From the NCBI GenBank assembly GCA_900618425.1, contig UZAN01040538.1:2811-66810 (forward strand): a stretch of 64,000 bases of DNA. Direction: 5' to 3'. The notes beneath the pieces are model-generated. The model was not told the DNA's origin. It did no database searches and saw only the letters and a program-made list of their open reading frames with translations. A program made the translations under genes and the position numbers. Shown piece after piece: positions 13,366-22,935 of the stretch (the first letter of the stretch is position 1; every line of letters begins with the position of its first letter). This stretch comes from Echinostoma caproni. Taxonomy: Eukaryota > Platyhelminthes > Trematoda > Plagiorchiida > Echinostomatidae.

Positions 13366-13545
13366 ATTCGTCCTGCTTACAGCACATGAAGCGTGGACTG
13401 GAGAGCTAAGAAGCACTGGATAGCCGTTTCGATCTGGTTTGGTCTCATCAGCAGTGAGAATTCATCGACCCAACTGGGGATTGAACCCGGGACATCACAG
13501 AAAGGACGCAAGCATGCTACCCACTCGGCCACCAGGCGGCTGATC
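13366..13545 (-). mobile_element. tRNA-derived SINE with hammerhead (Smα-like)
   Basis: Read on the minus strand, the head has an intact Pol III promoter: box A TGGCCGAGTGG (plus coordinates 13521-13531) and box B GGTTCAATCC (13478-13487). The body then contains CTGATGA (13445-13451), stem II GACC (13441-13444) with GATC (13431-13434) around loop AAACCA, GAAA (13427-13430), and stem I CACTG/CAGTG (13452-13456 with 13414-13418). The cleavage triplet reads ATC. Stem II has one C·A mismatch, so this copy is slightly damaged compared with that at 1-116. The A/B-box spacing and tRNA-like head mark it as a SINE, not a tRNA gene: no cloverleaf follows. Tail homology with the first copy runs to about 13366. 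Confidence 0.82.
13414..13456 (-). ncRNA. Hammerhead ribozyme core in SINE
   Basis: All conserved core bases (CTGATGA and GAAA) are present. Stem I has five pairs. Stem II has three pairs plus a C·A mismatch. Stem III is minimal (two positions around loop GGCT). Confidence 0.65.
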
Positions 13546-13675
13546 AGACCGTTTTTCATTTACCATTCACACGATATGGTATAAATAAATTATCCGACTA
13601 ACATGAATGCGTATGTCCTTCAGTGAGTCATTAAGATCCACAGGGTACCATGGGTGATCGAATTCTACATTTCCT

Positions 13676-13686
13676 CCCCCCCCCCC
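13676..13686. repeat. Poly-C run (C11)
   Basis: Eleven consecutive C residues. A (TAC)n microsatellite follows at about 13765-13784. Confidence 0.9.
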
Positions 13687-13878
13687 ATAGATATCGGTTG
13701 CCTCACTCTCAGTACTTGCAAAAACATTTCAAAAAACATCATAATATTTCCATAAAATATACAATACTACTACTACTACTACTATAGGAATTTTCCCTTC
13801 TCCAAAACATTTTCTTTTCAATGGGTGACATAGATTGTTGATTTATCGACAATAAAACCAATAAAAAACACGAGTGTG

Positions 13879-13938
13879 TGAGCGAACAGTTGTTTTCGGA
13901 AATTCCTAGTCATGCTCTTACATATCATATAGTGGAAA
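13879..13938 (-). repeat. Inverted arm, left copy, flanking PLE fragment
   Basis: Matches the reverse complement of 14506-14566 over about 60 bases with few differences. The shared text includes AGTCATGCTCTTACAT. It lies 3' of the minus-strand GIY-YIG frame and so represents that element's downstream sequence. Some Penelope-like elements are bounded by inverted or direct repeats. Confidence 0.75.
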
Positions 13939-14000
13939 CGTTTCTTCATATCTGTTGGCTCATTTTAAAGTCATTATTCGTAGGTAGAGAGCAATGGGAG

Positions 14001-14040
14001 TGTACGTGTGTGTGTTTGTTCGTGTGTGTGTGTGTGTGTA
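14001..14040. repeat. (GT)n microsatellite
   Basis: Interrupted TG/GT repeat lying inside the PLE 3' region. Confidence 0.9.
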
Positions 14041-14134
14041 GGAAAGTTTAACGTGCGAGTTGATGTGACCTTTCCCAGCTTGCGTCAAGTGACACGTCAT
14101 GTTCCGTCTTGGTTTTCACACACGGTCAAGGTAG

Positions 14135-14491
14135 TTAGAGCGCCTGAACCAATCGCTTTTGGGCACACATGTTAGGGCCTAGTATGCGAATGGCGATCGC
14201 CTCGGCCATAGCTAGTGTCCAAACTCGAGCCACCCTTGAGCGATTGATTGGGATGCGACAAACCACATCAAAAGCGTTCTCCGGATCGATCTTGTGGCCG
14301 GTGTCGACGAGATGCCCCACAATGGCGCTTGAGATACAGCCGGTTTTTTCCTGACTCAACCATCGCGAGTGGTGCTCCTTAACACGTTGAGACAAACGCC
14401 TTAGCGTACAACCTATGTAACATGCGCCACAGACGCACTTAAAAGAGTAGACTATCATTGATGAGGTCAGTTTCGGAAGTTTGTCTTATGG
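14135..14491 (-). pseudogene. Penelope-like element GIY-YIG endonuclease fragment
   Basis: This is the C-terminal endonuclease domain of a Penelope-like retroelement. GIY-YIG domains of this class nick target DNA for element insertion. From its ATG at 14458 the frame reads VYSFKCVCGACYIG near residues 3-16, then QRVKEHHSRWL (24-34), a central HLVDTGHKI, and AEAIAIRILGPNMCAQKR near the end, which are the landmarks of trematode PLE GIY-YIG domains. The expected Tyr-Ile-Gly and the His of REH/KEH are kept. A short in-frame stretch upstream (KLPKLTSS) reaches 14491, where a stop occurs. No RT is attached: the fragment is 5'-truncated and its upstream side abuts an inverted copy of its own tail. 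It is clearly non-autonomous. Confidence 0.85.
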
Positions 14492-14505
14492 TTATGTAAG
14501 ATTTT

Positions 14506-14605
14506 TTTCCACTATATGAAATGTAAGAGCATGACTAGGAATATTTGAAAACAACTGTTCGCTCACCGACTGGTTTTGTCAATGCCATCATCGGAATATT
14601 CAAGC
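14506..14605 (+). repeat. Inverted arm, right copy, with PLE 3' tail motif
   Basis: Bases 14506-14566 mirror 13879-13938. The sequence continues with GTTTTGTCAATGCCATCATC, which resembles the PLE tail motif at 17221-17260 (minus strand there). It therefore looks like the tail of a second PLE in opposite orientation, head-to-head with the GIY-YIG fragment and almost wholly deleted. Confidence 0.65.
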
Positions 14606-16847
14606 TTTTAACAAAAAAACGAGTCTGTTTTTTTAATCATGACAGTGATAAAGCCAACTTATCCTTTGTAATAGATTAAATCATTTGCGCACATTCACTG
14701 AGGAATTTTAGGCGTTTGAACGAGTGCAGGTGCGAAAGGTGGAAATCGGTTCACCTGGAACTCAAACCTGTGACTATGTTTGGTCCGTGCTTTTGCCAGA
14801 CAAATGCGCCTGTCCAAGGCTAACCAGTTCCTCAAGTCCTCAACTCACATTAGCATCAATCAGGCGACGATAACCTTGTCCTCAAGGCGAGAACGGAGAA
14901 ATATGCCCCAGTGGGCATTCCAACAGTGGTATTTCTCTTTTTGATGAAAATTGTCACATTCGATTATCATAAGGAATCTGGCTGATAAGAAAAGACCGAA
15001 TAACTCAAGAAAATCTGAAATCATTCCGTTTGCGAAAATGGATTTGCCGAGCAAAGCTATAGTGAATTTCAGAATCAAGCATAGGAAACGCTTTTGAAAT
15101 TTCCACATTTTCGCACAAGTACAATTTCACGTCATGGTGCTTTTCGAAACATCTTTTGTATCTCCTGATACAGTGTACAATGTCAGTAGAATTCAACTGT
15201 GTAATGAGCAGTGTCAGATTTAGCCAGTTTGTAGCAATTTGAACGTTTTTATAAGAAAACAAAATGTCTAAAGTTGAAGTATCTTCTACGTTTCATCTAG
15301 TTATGGATTTCCTCATGACAAAAAACACTTAACGGAACGTATAAGTTATTTCCCCAGGCTAACAGACTTGAGTGGCTAATGGTCCAGTCCGTATTTCATG
15401 CTTTGAGACCAAGGAGTACTGCAATTGACGTTTCAACTCGTTTTATCTACGATGAAGTTCACGGTTGCAATAAATCCGGTAAACGAATGTTGGAAACACT
15501 TTCCTGAGCATGCCACAAAAAAGCACCATATCGTGTTGTCGAGATTTCACTGGACGATTGTTTTGCAGGTTTGAATTCCTTCACCGAAACAAAACCGTTT
15601 TCCACAAAACCGTTATCATGCGGAAAAACCTGTACAAATTTAAGTGATGCTTTATCCAATAAACCATAATTGCATTTGAAATGCATGACCAAACACTGCA
15701 TGACAGAAAAATATTATTTATCTATCCGCTAGGTGAATAAAATGCCCAATGGACCTCACATATTGAGGTCAAAGTACTATTCTTAGAACTGTATCTTTTA
15801 CAACTGTCATTCGTTCCACGATTACCGTAAAGCATGCTGTCATGACATGCTTTATTAATAAATGAATCTTTCTTCTTCTTTTCAGTTACCAAGTAGATAT
15901 GTTTACAGGTAGATTTCAGCAAGAGCACAATGGCCTTACTAGAGCTGCTTGAACAAATACGAAAACGGGATTGTTGCTTATCTCAGTTGCTAGTTAACGC
16001 AAGACTTGAGGCAATGTTTAAAATGAGCAACGTATCTCTTTTATGTCGTTGCAGGAAACTGAATCCATATGTATTCCTGGTCCCGTTTACTACCGTTCTC
16101 AGCGTTGCTGCAATGCCAGAATCGAGCGTGTGTAGCTTGCATCTTTTCCGCGTATGTTTTTTTACCATGTCAGGTGAAATGGGGAAAATAGTCCATGTTC
16201 ATATTCAACCTTATTATCTCCTGTATCTAAAGCCTAGTTGTTATCATCTAGCCTAGGAACGTTGAGCAGAATTTACCATTTTCTTAGTGTCCGGTATCTA
16301 TTCTTCTCGCCCGAGGGACCAATGCGCTGCACATTCCGTTCTTATCATAAAATCTGCGAGACGTAGTGATCAGTGGCGGTGATCGACAAGCATGCTTCAT
16401 TTCATACTTCAATCTTGAATCATTTTAGTTCTCGCGCCTAGTATGTTACGCTTTTCTTACACATCCTAAACAGAGACTGCGTTTGTGTTTCTTCCTAACG
16501 TCTAACAATCTGTTGCGCAGAATTCACATCTTCATAAAAGGCATTGACCCTGGATTTTAAGATTTTCCTTTTTGTCAGTTACATGGAGCGTACTGAATGT
16601 CTCATTCAGATCTGTGCTTTAGGTATGCAAGGTACGGAATGTGATTGGCTTTCCATGGCACAGCGCACTGGCACTGATATGCGCGAACACCCAACAGCCT
16701 ACGAGATCAGAATGCGACCAAATTAAATGATTTACTGTTTGAAATGATGTTTACCATTCCCATCAAAATGGGGGTAACTTAAAGCGCCAACACCGTTTCA
16801 TCTGCATAATAGGGTAATAAATCCATAGTTTTTAATAACGATATCAG
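14606..16847. other. No recognised gene
   Basis: Short open frames only. A possible repeat-like GC-richer patch lies at 14700-14900, but I could not assign it. Confidence 0.45.
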
Positions 16848-16922
16848 AAAAAGCTTTCATTTTGGGAGCAGTTATTGTTATTACTGTTATAACAATAACT
16901 GCACCCAAAATGAAAGCTTTTT
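16848..16922. repeat. Perfect-stem hairpin (34-bp arms, 7-nt loop)
   Basis: Arms 16848-16881 and 16889-16922 are reverse complements with one mismatch (16867/16903). The right arm runs straight into the coding remains of the plus-strand PLE, so the hairpin sits at that element's 5' junction. Confidence 0.85.
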
Positions 16923-17198
16923 TGAAGTTATCATTCAAAGGCGATGACGTGATTGAATTAGTCAGCAAGCGGCTGAACTCTGCCGTCAAGCGTGTCTAAC
17001 ACGCAGTTGACCCGGTCATTGTCTTCATTACCACCCGGATACCATCGACTTCGGTGAAAGAACCATTGCCCCCTCCGCCGAATCAAACTGCATTTACCAA
17101 TTCAAATGTGGATGCTCAGCTATCTACATAGACAGGACTGAGAGGCAGTTACGTCACCGAATGGCCGAACACATCCCAGCTTAGGAAAACGATGGGCG
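16889..17198 (+). pseudogene. Penelope-like element remnant (linker plus GIY-YIG)
   Basis: The first part, LSFKGDDVIELVSKRLNSAV, is the segment that precedes GIY-YIG in PLE proteins; it ends at a TAA. In another frame comes NCIYQFKCGCSAIYI, then DRTERQLRHRMAEHIPA, the GIY-YIG core. The usual YIG is YID here, replacing a key glycine, and a TAG follows EHIPA. The RT part is missing and the end is cut off by the tail of the adjoining minus-strand PLE. It is a dead fragment; the family call rests on the conserved Cys/Tyr/Arg/His pattern. Confidence 0.8.
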
Positions 17199-17204
17199 AC
17201 AAGT

Positions 17205-17300
17205 TCAAAACTCACAGAAAATTCCCATTGTGGCATTGACAGAACAACACGAGTAGCGAACAAGCTCGTTTTTGATAACTTCATCAGCTGGCTAATACAG
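17205..17300 (-). repeat. 3' tail of minus-strand PLE
   Basis: On the minus strand this reads CTGATGAAGTTATC (from 17287 down), an A-run, CGAGCTTGTTCGCTACTCG, and then CTGTCAATGCCACAATGG. Related strings stand at the 3' side of the PLE copies at 14.6, 43.7, 56.3 and 57.5 kb. It marks the boundary between the plus-strand remnant (left) and the minus-strand element (right). Confidence 0.6.
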
Positions 17301-17398
17301 TTATATACATTTAGTGAATAAACGTGCAACAAATAATGTCAGAACGAAAATGGGTTGATTGGACGGCAAGGGAGTGGTGAGATTTGGTTGGGGAAGAG

Positions 17399-17437
17399 GT
17401 GAAAACCAAAAACCAAAACCAAAGAACCAAAAAAATG
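17399..17437. repeat. A-rich (CCAAAA)n-like stretch
   Basis: A short imprecise repeat of ACCAAAA units in the presumed 3' untranslated part of the minus-strand PLE. Confidence 0.6.
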
Positions 17438-17500
17438 TTGATGCGTGGTTCAGAATAGGGAATCGTGAAAACAGCGAAAGGAGACGAAGGGGAAGAGGGC

Positions 17501-18440
17501 TCAAACAGGAAGGATGAGGTCACACACTAAGGTAAAAGTGTCACGATTAGCGGCATGGGTTAATAGACGTCTAGTGTCGGGTCTGGACCAGGGTAACTGT
17601 AGGACTCTGACGAATTGCTTTTGTGAGCATAGAGTTGGTTGCAATAACCTTATTGCTACCGCCTCTGCTGTCGCAAGATGGCGCTGCCGGACGGTTTTGG
17701 AAGGGTTTGGGGGTACCTTGTAGATAATTTTGAACGCATCCTCAGTTATCTGATGTCCGGTATCTACGAGGTGCACCGTGATTGCACGTGAAACGGTTCT
17801 TGTGGTTCCTGTGTTTAACCAAGCCGGTTTGTGTTCCTTGATTCTTTGAGAAAACTGCCTGATCGACCTGCCTATATAGCTTACCGAATATGAGCAAACA
17901 AAAGAATAAGTCAACGTCGAGGAAGTGAGGATAAGCAATTTATCTTTGAGGTTCAATGACAACAAAGATCGACTGGTGAATTGTGTACGTAACCGGGGCG
18001 CAGGAAACGTTCGAGCGATCGACTTATCTAGGCGTTTTGTTAACAAATCGCATTTGTAGTCACCTGTAAACGGGAGACGTACATAGATTTGCTTTTGTCT
18101 TACTGTAGTCACTGTTGTTCTTTTGGTTCTTTCACATAGATTCTTTTCAATAAATCTGTCGGGGTAGCCATTGTTTCATAGGGCTTGCCTGAGCCGGTTC
18201 AATTCTAACTCCAGGTTTTCTGCTGAACATATATTTCTGACGCGAGTTGCTGGGGATGGGATGAGGTTTCGTTTAGGCCCCACGGGTACAAAACTGGCGA
18301 AATGAGTGTATTGACCTGTCCATGTGGGTAACCTGTAGAATTTTCTACTAATTGTACCGTCCGAGCGCTTGGTAAGATGAAGATCTAGAAAGTGGAATGT
18401 GTTGGCCGATTCCATTTCCGACGTAAAATGGAGCGCGTCA
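17501..18440 (-). pseudogene. PLE: RT thumb, linker and GIY-YIG endonuclease
   Basis: From the right the frame starts LHFTSEMESANTFHFLDLHL and continues through KFYRLPTWTGQYTHF, SFVPVGPKRN and NNGYPDRFIEKN, the RT thumb of Penelope-like elements. After one in-frame TGA (about 18173-18175) it runs on through LPFTGDYKCDLLTKRL into the endonuclease: VCSYSVSYIGRSIRQFSQRI, EHKPAWL, HLVDTGHQI, and AEAVAIRLLQPTLCSQK, ending in an LQLPWSRP extension. The YIG triplet and Arg/His positions are intact. The C-terminal half is thus near complete apart from the one stop, while the catalytic palm that should precede it is gone. Confidence 0.88.
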
Positions 18441-19283
18441 TGGTCTCAGCTGTTCGTATGCTGCTTTAGATACGATATTCTGATCCCTCAGGGACTTAAA
18501 TGAAGTGGTTATCTTTTCCTCTACCATGTTCGTTTTATTCCTCTCTACGTCTCCTTTTACGAATTTCGTCGTATCTCCCAAGATGTTGTTCATCTTATTA
18601 ATGTAGTCCGCACGGTCCAACAGTACCACGCCGGAGCCTTTGTCAGGTTTTACAATGACGATATCCTTGTTCAGCTTTAGTTTTCTTAACGCCTCCTTAT
18701 GTTGGTTGCTTAGGATACTTTTATGTGACCTATAAACCCGACGATACTGATAAGCACAATCTACGAGTGAAGCTTTGAAATCATCAATTGCTTGCTGGTT
18801 TGTGGCGACCAAAGAGCTGGTTTGTGAATATAGATTTTCAAACTGAACTTCAACGTTTGGTTGATCATTGTTGCGAGATGGACAACAGAAATTCAATCCT
18901 AACGATAATGCTTCCAATAGATGGGTATCCATATGCAAATTGGAAAGATTGTGAACATACCGCTCTGGATTGGTGGGCAAATTGGTCCTCGGTTTCGTTT
19001 GGTTCACAGTCTTTTTCAGCTTAGCTCGTTTTATGTTTGCCCGCTTGGTACAAATGCGCTCAGCAAACTGCTCAAATAGGTTTCTTTTTTTGCTGCTTAA
19101 CTGGTCCAGGATATATTTTCGTTGCACTCCATTACCTTCTAATTGCTGCGAATTCATTCTTAGGGTATCCAACTGGTTTCTCGCGTGGCGTTTGAGCGAT
19201 ACTGAGTCCGGTGTGATTCGGGCGCATCTTAGAGATTTCCAGTAGCTCTGGGGATACTCGTTTACCTCGGTGCATTCGCCCAG
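18441..19283 (-). pseudogene. PLE: N-terminal RT region, palm deleted
   Basis: The open frame runs from a stop near 19284 to a TGA at 18438-18440. It contains LKRHARNQLDTLRMN, a basic helix-rich stretch (ERICTKRANIKRAKLKKT), NLSNLHMDTHLLEALSLG, and then KLKLNKDIVIVKPDKGSGVV and LLDRADYINKMNNIL, which are the PLE fingers motifs. It stops after AAYEQLRP. The next recognisable PLE residues (LHFTSEMES) belong far downstream in intact proteins, so the fingers-to-palm segment carrying the catalytic Asp residues has been removed with a frame change. The start is uncertain; no ATG lies near the expected N-terminus before Met at DTLRM. Confidence 0.85.
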
Positions 19284-20875
19284 CTACTGAAATTTGCCGA
19301 GGCTCGAGTCATTCGTACCCTCAAACCCGATCTATGCAAACCACGTGAATGGTTAATCACATTCGCTTTGCCTTGGTAATTACCCCCTCCCCAACCTCTC
19401 CCGTTCTTTTCGTGTTACTGTGTCGTGTGTTTTGTGTTGTGATCAGCAATCATGTCTTCATTTCACGGTAGTTATCTCCATGACTATATAAAAATGACTT
19501 TGACTGCAGTATGCACGTGTACAGATGCAGCGAAATGACCATGCATACATTGTGCAAACCCATGTTTCTGACTTCTTTATTCAAACTCGTGACGGGAAAA
19601 CATTGCTTTCAAATCCATAATTAATCCCTAAATGTCTGATGTAACAAGGACGAATACATGTATCCAAACTATTTCTTTCATAGAGCTTTGCAAATTAATA
19701 CAAAACCACAAAGTAATGTGGGCACGGATGAAATTTAAATGATATGTTATAGTGCAAAATGCTAGTGTCTGCGATCTATCTCGTCAGTTCTCTCAATGTG
19801 GATATAGCCTTATATTGAATTTGAAACGACTTATATACACGCTTACAGACGAAAATAATTCACCGTTACAATAGTTGTAAACAAAAATGTGGGGTATCGA
19901 AGATAACGAAAAGTGTAATAACAAATAAATGCAGATGTCGGTCAGTGTCCCGGGAAACTAGGGTATTAAGATGTTTCTGATGTCAGCTATCCAATATGGA
20001 ATGTGTCTGTAACTAAAACGGGTAGTGGGATGGTATTCACATGCAAACATGCCAGTGCATAAAGGATTGGTGCGAATAGGTGAAAGTTTGTCAGCCAACT
20101 TCGAGGATGCATCATTATGACCATCAAAGATATTTTTAACATCAGAACAAACTTTTCAACACACGCAGCTCAATTTCCTTACTGCATCTGCAGGCATTCA
20201 TGTTCGAACATGCTTCTGCCCGACAAAAATGAGTTTCAGACCGTTTTGTATGTACGATGTTCATGGCATATAACTCGTTAGGATGAGGTTAAGACCAACG
20301 ATTGGTTGCTGGTGTAACACGGTTCTTGTCCGGGGCAGCTGGAGTGCGGCAGCTACGCCTTCGTTTGCACATTATTAGGTATGGAGTTTCATTGCAACTG
20401 CTTCTGCCATTACGAGGAGACGTTGCCAGAATTACTTTGATAATAAGAAACCTGTTGTTACCAGAATGACAACAAAGCGCTTAAAATCATATAAAACAAA
20501 TTCGAATATATTTTGCAAGCTCACCTCGAAACAACAAAATCAATTGGGTTCTGAATCCTGAACCCACCGCCATGCAAACAGAAAAAAATGGTTACCGCGC
20601 TCAAATTGCCCAGCACCCATACGCTTACCCACGTGACGAACCGAAACGTGACCTAAAGATTATCGTGATGATGCAGCATAGCATGGCTTACGTGGACCAT
20701 GACAAAGGTTCGACGAAATATCCGGAAATGGTTTTGGTCTCTCGCCTTGTGACAGACACGGTTCTTAGTCATTGCTTGAAGGAAATAATAACGGATTTTT
20801 GTCTTTTCTTACCTGTATTTGTTTTCGTTCACCCATGGTTATTTTTGGCGCCGTATCTGTAAAGATTGGTGTTGA

Positions 20876-20877
<2 letters not shown>
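19284..20877. other. No recognised gene
   Basis: Probable 5' flank of the minus-strand PLE up to about 19420 (GC-richer, with CCCTCCCCAACC), then unassigned AT-rich DNA. Confidence 0.4.

Positions 20878-20936
<59 letters not shown>
20878..20936. repeat. (TA)n microsatellite, about 29 units
   Basis: Uninterrupted TA dinucleotide run. Confidence 0.98.
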
Positions 20937-20941
<5 letters not shown>

Positions 20942-21304
20942 TGTAAATGCCCGAACTCGAAGGTGCAAACACGGAATTGTTCACTCCGTGTCTAGTCATT
21001 CACCAAAATATTGTCTAGGGAAACGCATAAGTGAACAAGAAGCAGATACGGTATTTCTATCTGCTTCCTCCGTGTTGCATGCTAATCCGGTTTTTTACAC
21101 GTGGACCAGTATATTTTGAAATATTTCTGGAAAGTGAAAATTCAATTCTATTGTTGCTGTTTTGTCATGTATACGGTGTACCATGTCCTCCAACAATAAT
21201 TCCTTGATTTTATTGACATATTTAACCACTCATTACAGAAAAAAGACAGACATCACGAGATGTGAACATTTCGTTTAATCTTTCTTTCAATTAATTATCC
21301 CAAG
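20937..21304. other. No recognised feature
   Basis: Unassigned sequence between the TA repeat and the 5'-truncated LINE. Confidence 0.45.
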
Positions 21305-22760
21305 AATCAAGTGATGAGAAAGCTGTATAACTACGGAATTCGTGGACTCGTACTTGGCTGGATCGAGGAATTTCTTCGCCTACGCACTATGTCAGTTCGT
21401 GTTTCCTATTCACTTTCTGATCCGATATATGTCAACCGTGAGGTTCCACAAGGATCAGTGTTAGGCCCACGTCTTTTCCTTGTCTTTATTAATGATCTTC
21501 CAGACGTCCTCGGATCAAAACCTCTGCTGTTTGCAGACGATGTCAAAATATGAAGGACAATAACAAAATCCGAAGATTCATTTGACCTCCAGAACGCCCT
21601 TGACGAAGCCCACAGATGGTCTATCTACCATGATATTAATTCAACGTTACCAAATGTAAAGTCGTATCACTACGTCATAACGGTCGTTTTCCCTACACTC
21701 TTGGACACGAAACTCTGCCTCATGCTCCTTCCGAGAAGGATCTAAGACTAATCATTGGCGCAGACTTGAGTTACTCCACAAACTGTTCCCGGGCATCATC
21801 CATTGCGGTAAAGCAGGTTAGACTGCTCAAACGTGTGTTTGGATCGTTTGAGCCAGCTTTGTTTCCACGTCTGCTAGCCACGTATATTCGTCCATATACT
21901 GAGTACTCAATTCAAGCTTGGAATCCATGGCTGCAGCGAGATCTGAAGGCACTCGAACATCCACAGAGAATGGCTACCAAAATGGTCAAAGGTTTGCATT
22001 CCAAGACCTACGGAGAAAGATTGCAGCTCCTGGGGCTATACTCATCCCAATATCGTCGAATCAGAGGCGATATGATTTTACTCTATCGGATTTTCCAACA
22101 ACCCAACCACCCCTGTAGACCTCTGNNNNNNNNNNNNNNNNNNNNNNNNNNNNNNNNNNNNNNNNNNNNNNNNNNNNNNNNNNNNNNNNNNNNNNNNNNN
22201 NNNNNNNNNNNNNNNNNNNNNNNNNNNNNNNNNNNNNNNNNNNNNNNNNNNNNNNNNNNNNNNNNNNNNNNNNNNNNNNNNNNNNNNNNNNNNNNNNNNN
22301 NNNNNNNNNNNNNNNNNNNNNNNNNNNNNNNNNNNNNNNNNNNNNNNNNNNNNNNNNNNNNNNNNNNNNNNNNNNNNNNNNNNNNNNNNNNNNNNNNNNN
22401 NNNNNNNNNNNNNNNNNNNNNNNNNNNNNNNNNNNNNNNNNNNNNNNNNNNNNNNNNNNNNNNNNNNNNNNNNNNNNNNNNNNNNNNNNNNNNNNNNNNN
22501 NNNNNNNNNNNNNNNNNNNNNNNNNNNNNNNNNNNNNNNNNNNNNNNNNNNNNNNNNNNNNNNNNNNNNNNNNNNNNNNNNNNNNNNNNNNNNNNNNNNN
22601 NNNNNNNNNNNNNNNNNNNNNNGTCACTCGTTTGCAGTCAGAGTGTGTAGCACATGGAACTCTCTACCAGCTCACGTGGTCTGTGACCCAACATTAGTAT
22701 CATTCAAGCGTCAGCTCGATGATGCTCTGGCAAACGTTACGTTTGAACACCCGACTACAT
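21305..22760 (+). pseudogene. CR1/Jockey-type LINE reverse transcriptase, 5'-truncated
   Basis: The sequence opens within RT at LMRKLYNYGIRGLVLGWIEE, followed by REVPQGSVLGPRLFLVFIND (motif B) and LLFADDVKI (motif C, catalytic FADD). The next codon is TGA at 21551-21553 where this family has Trp. A frameshifted stretch follows, then DLRLIIGADLSYSTNCSRAS, RLLATYIRPYTEYSIQAWNP and GDMILLYRIFQQ, the conserved C-terminal LINE region. A 497-base N gap interrupts it; after the gap HSFAVRVCSTWNSLPAHVVC and SFKRQLDDAL finish the protein. Endonuclease and the N-terminal RT are absent. It is 5'-truncated, as is usual for LINE copies, and inactive. Confidence 0.88.
22126..22622. other. Assembly gap (497 N)
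   Basis: A run of N inside the LINE C-terminal coding region. The frames on its two sides are both LINE, so most of the hidden sequence is presumably the same element. Confidence 0.99.
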
Positions 22761-22935
22761 AACATATTTTCCTGTGCTCGTCAAAACATTACTTTACTAC
22801 TTTACTTTCATGGACTAACCGTGATATTGTGAATCGTCAGCCGAACCAATGTGTAAACACCCTATGGGATTTTTAAAAGTGAACTCTTTGTAAGTTATAT
22901 CCCATAATAAAAATTTGAATTTGAAATTCGAATGC
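22761..22935 (+). repeat. LINE 3' UTR and tail
   Basis: It contains ACACCCTATGGGATTT and ends in the short repeats TTTGAATTTGAAATTCGAA. The same UTR recurs at 53700-53876, which fixes the family's 3' end. Confidence 0.8.

Noticed and set aside
13478..13531. tRNA gene suggested by perfect A and B boxes
   Set aside because: No acceptor-stem pairing or anticodon arm fits, and the unit continues into a hammerhead and is repeated: a SINE head.
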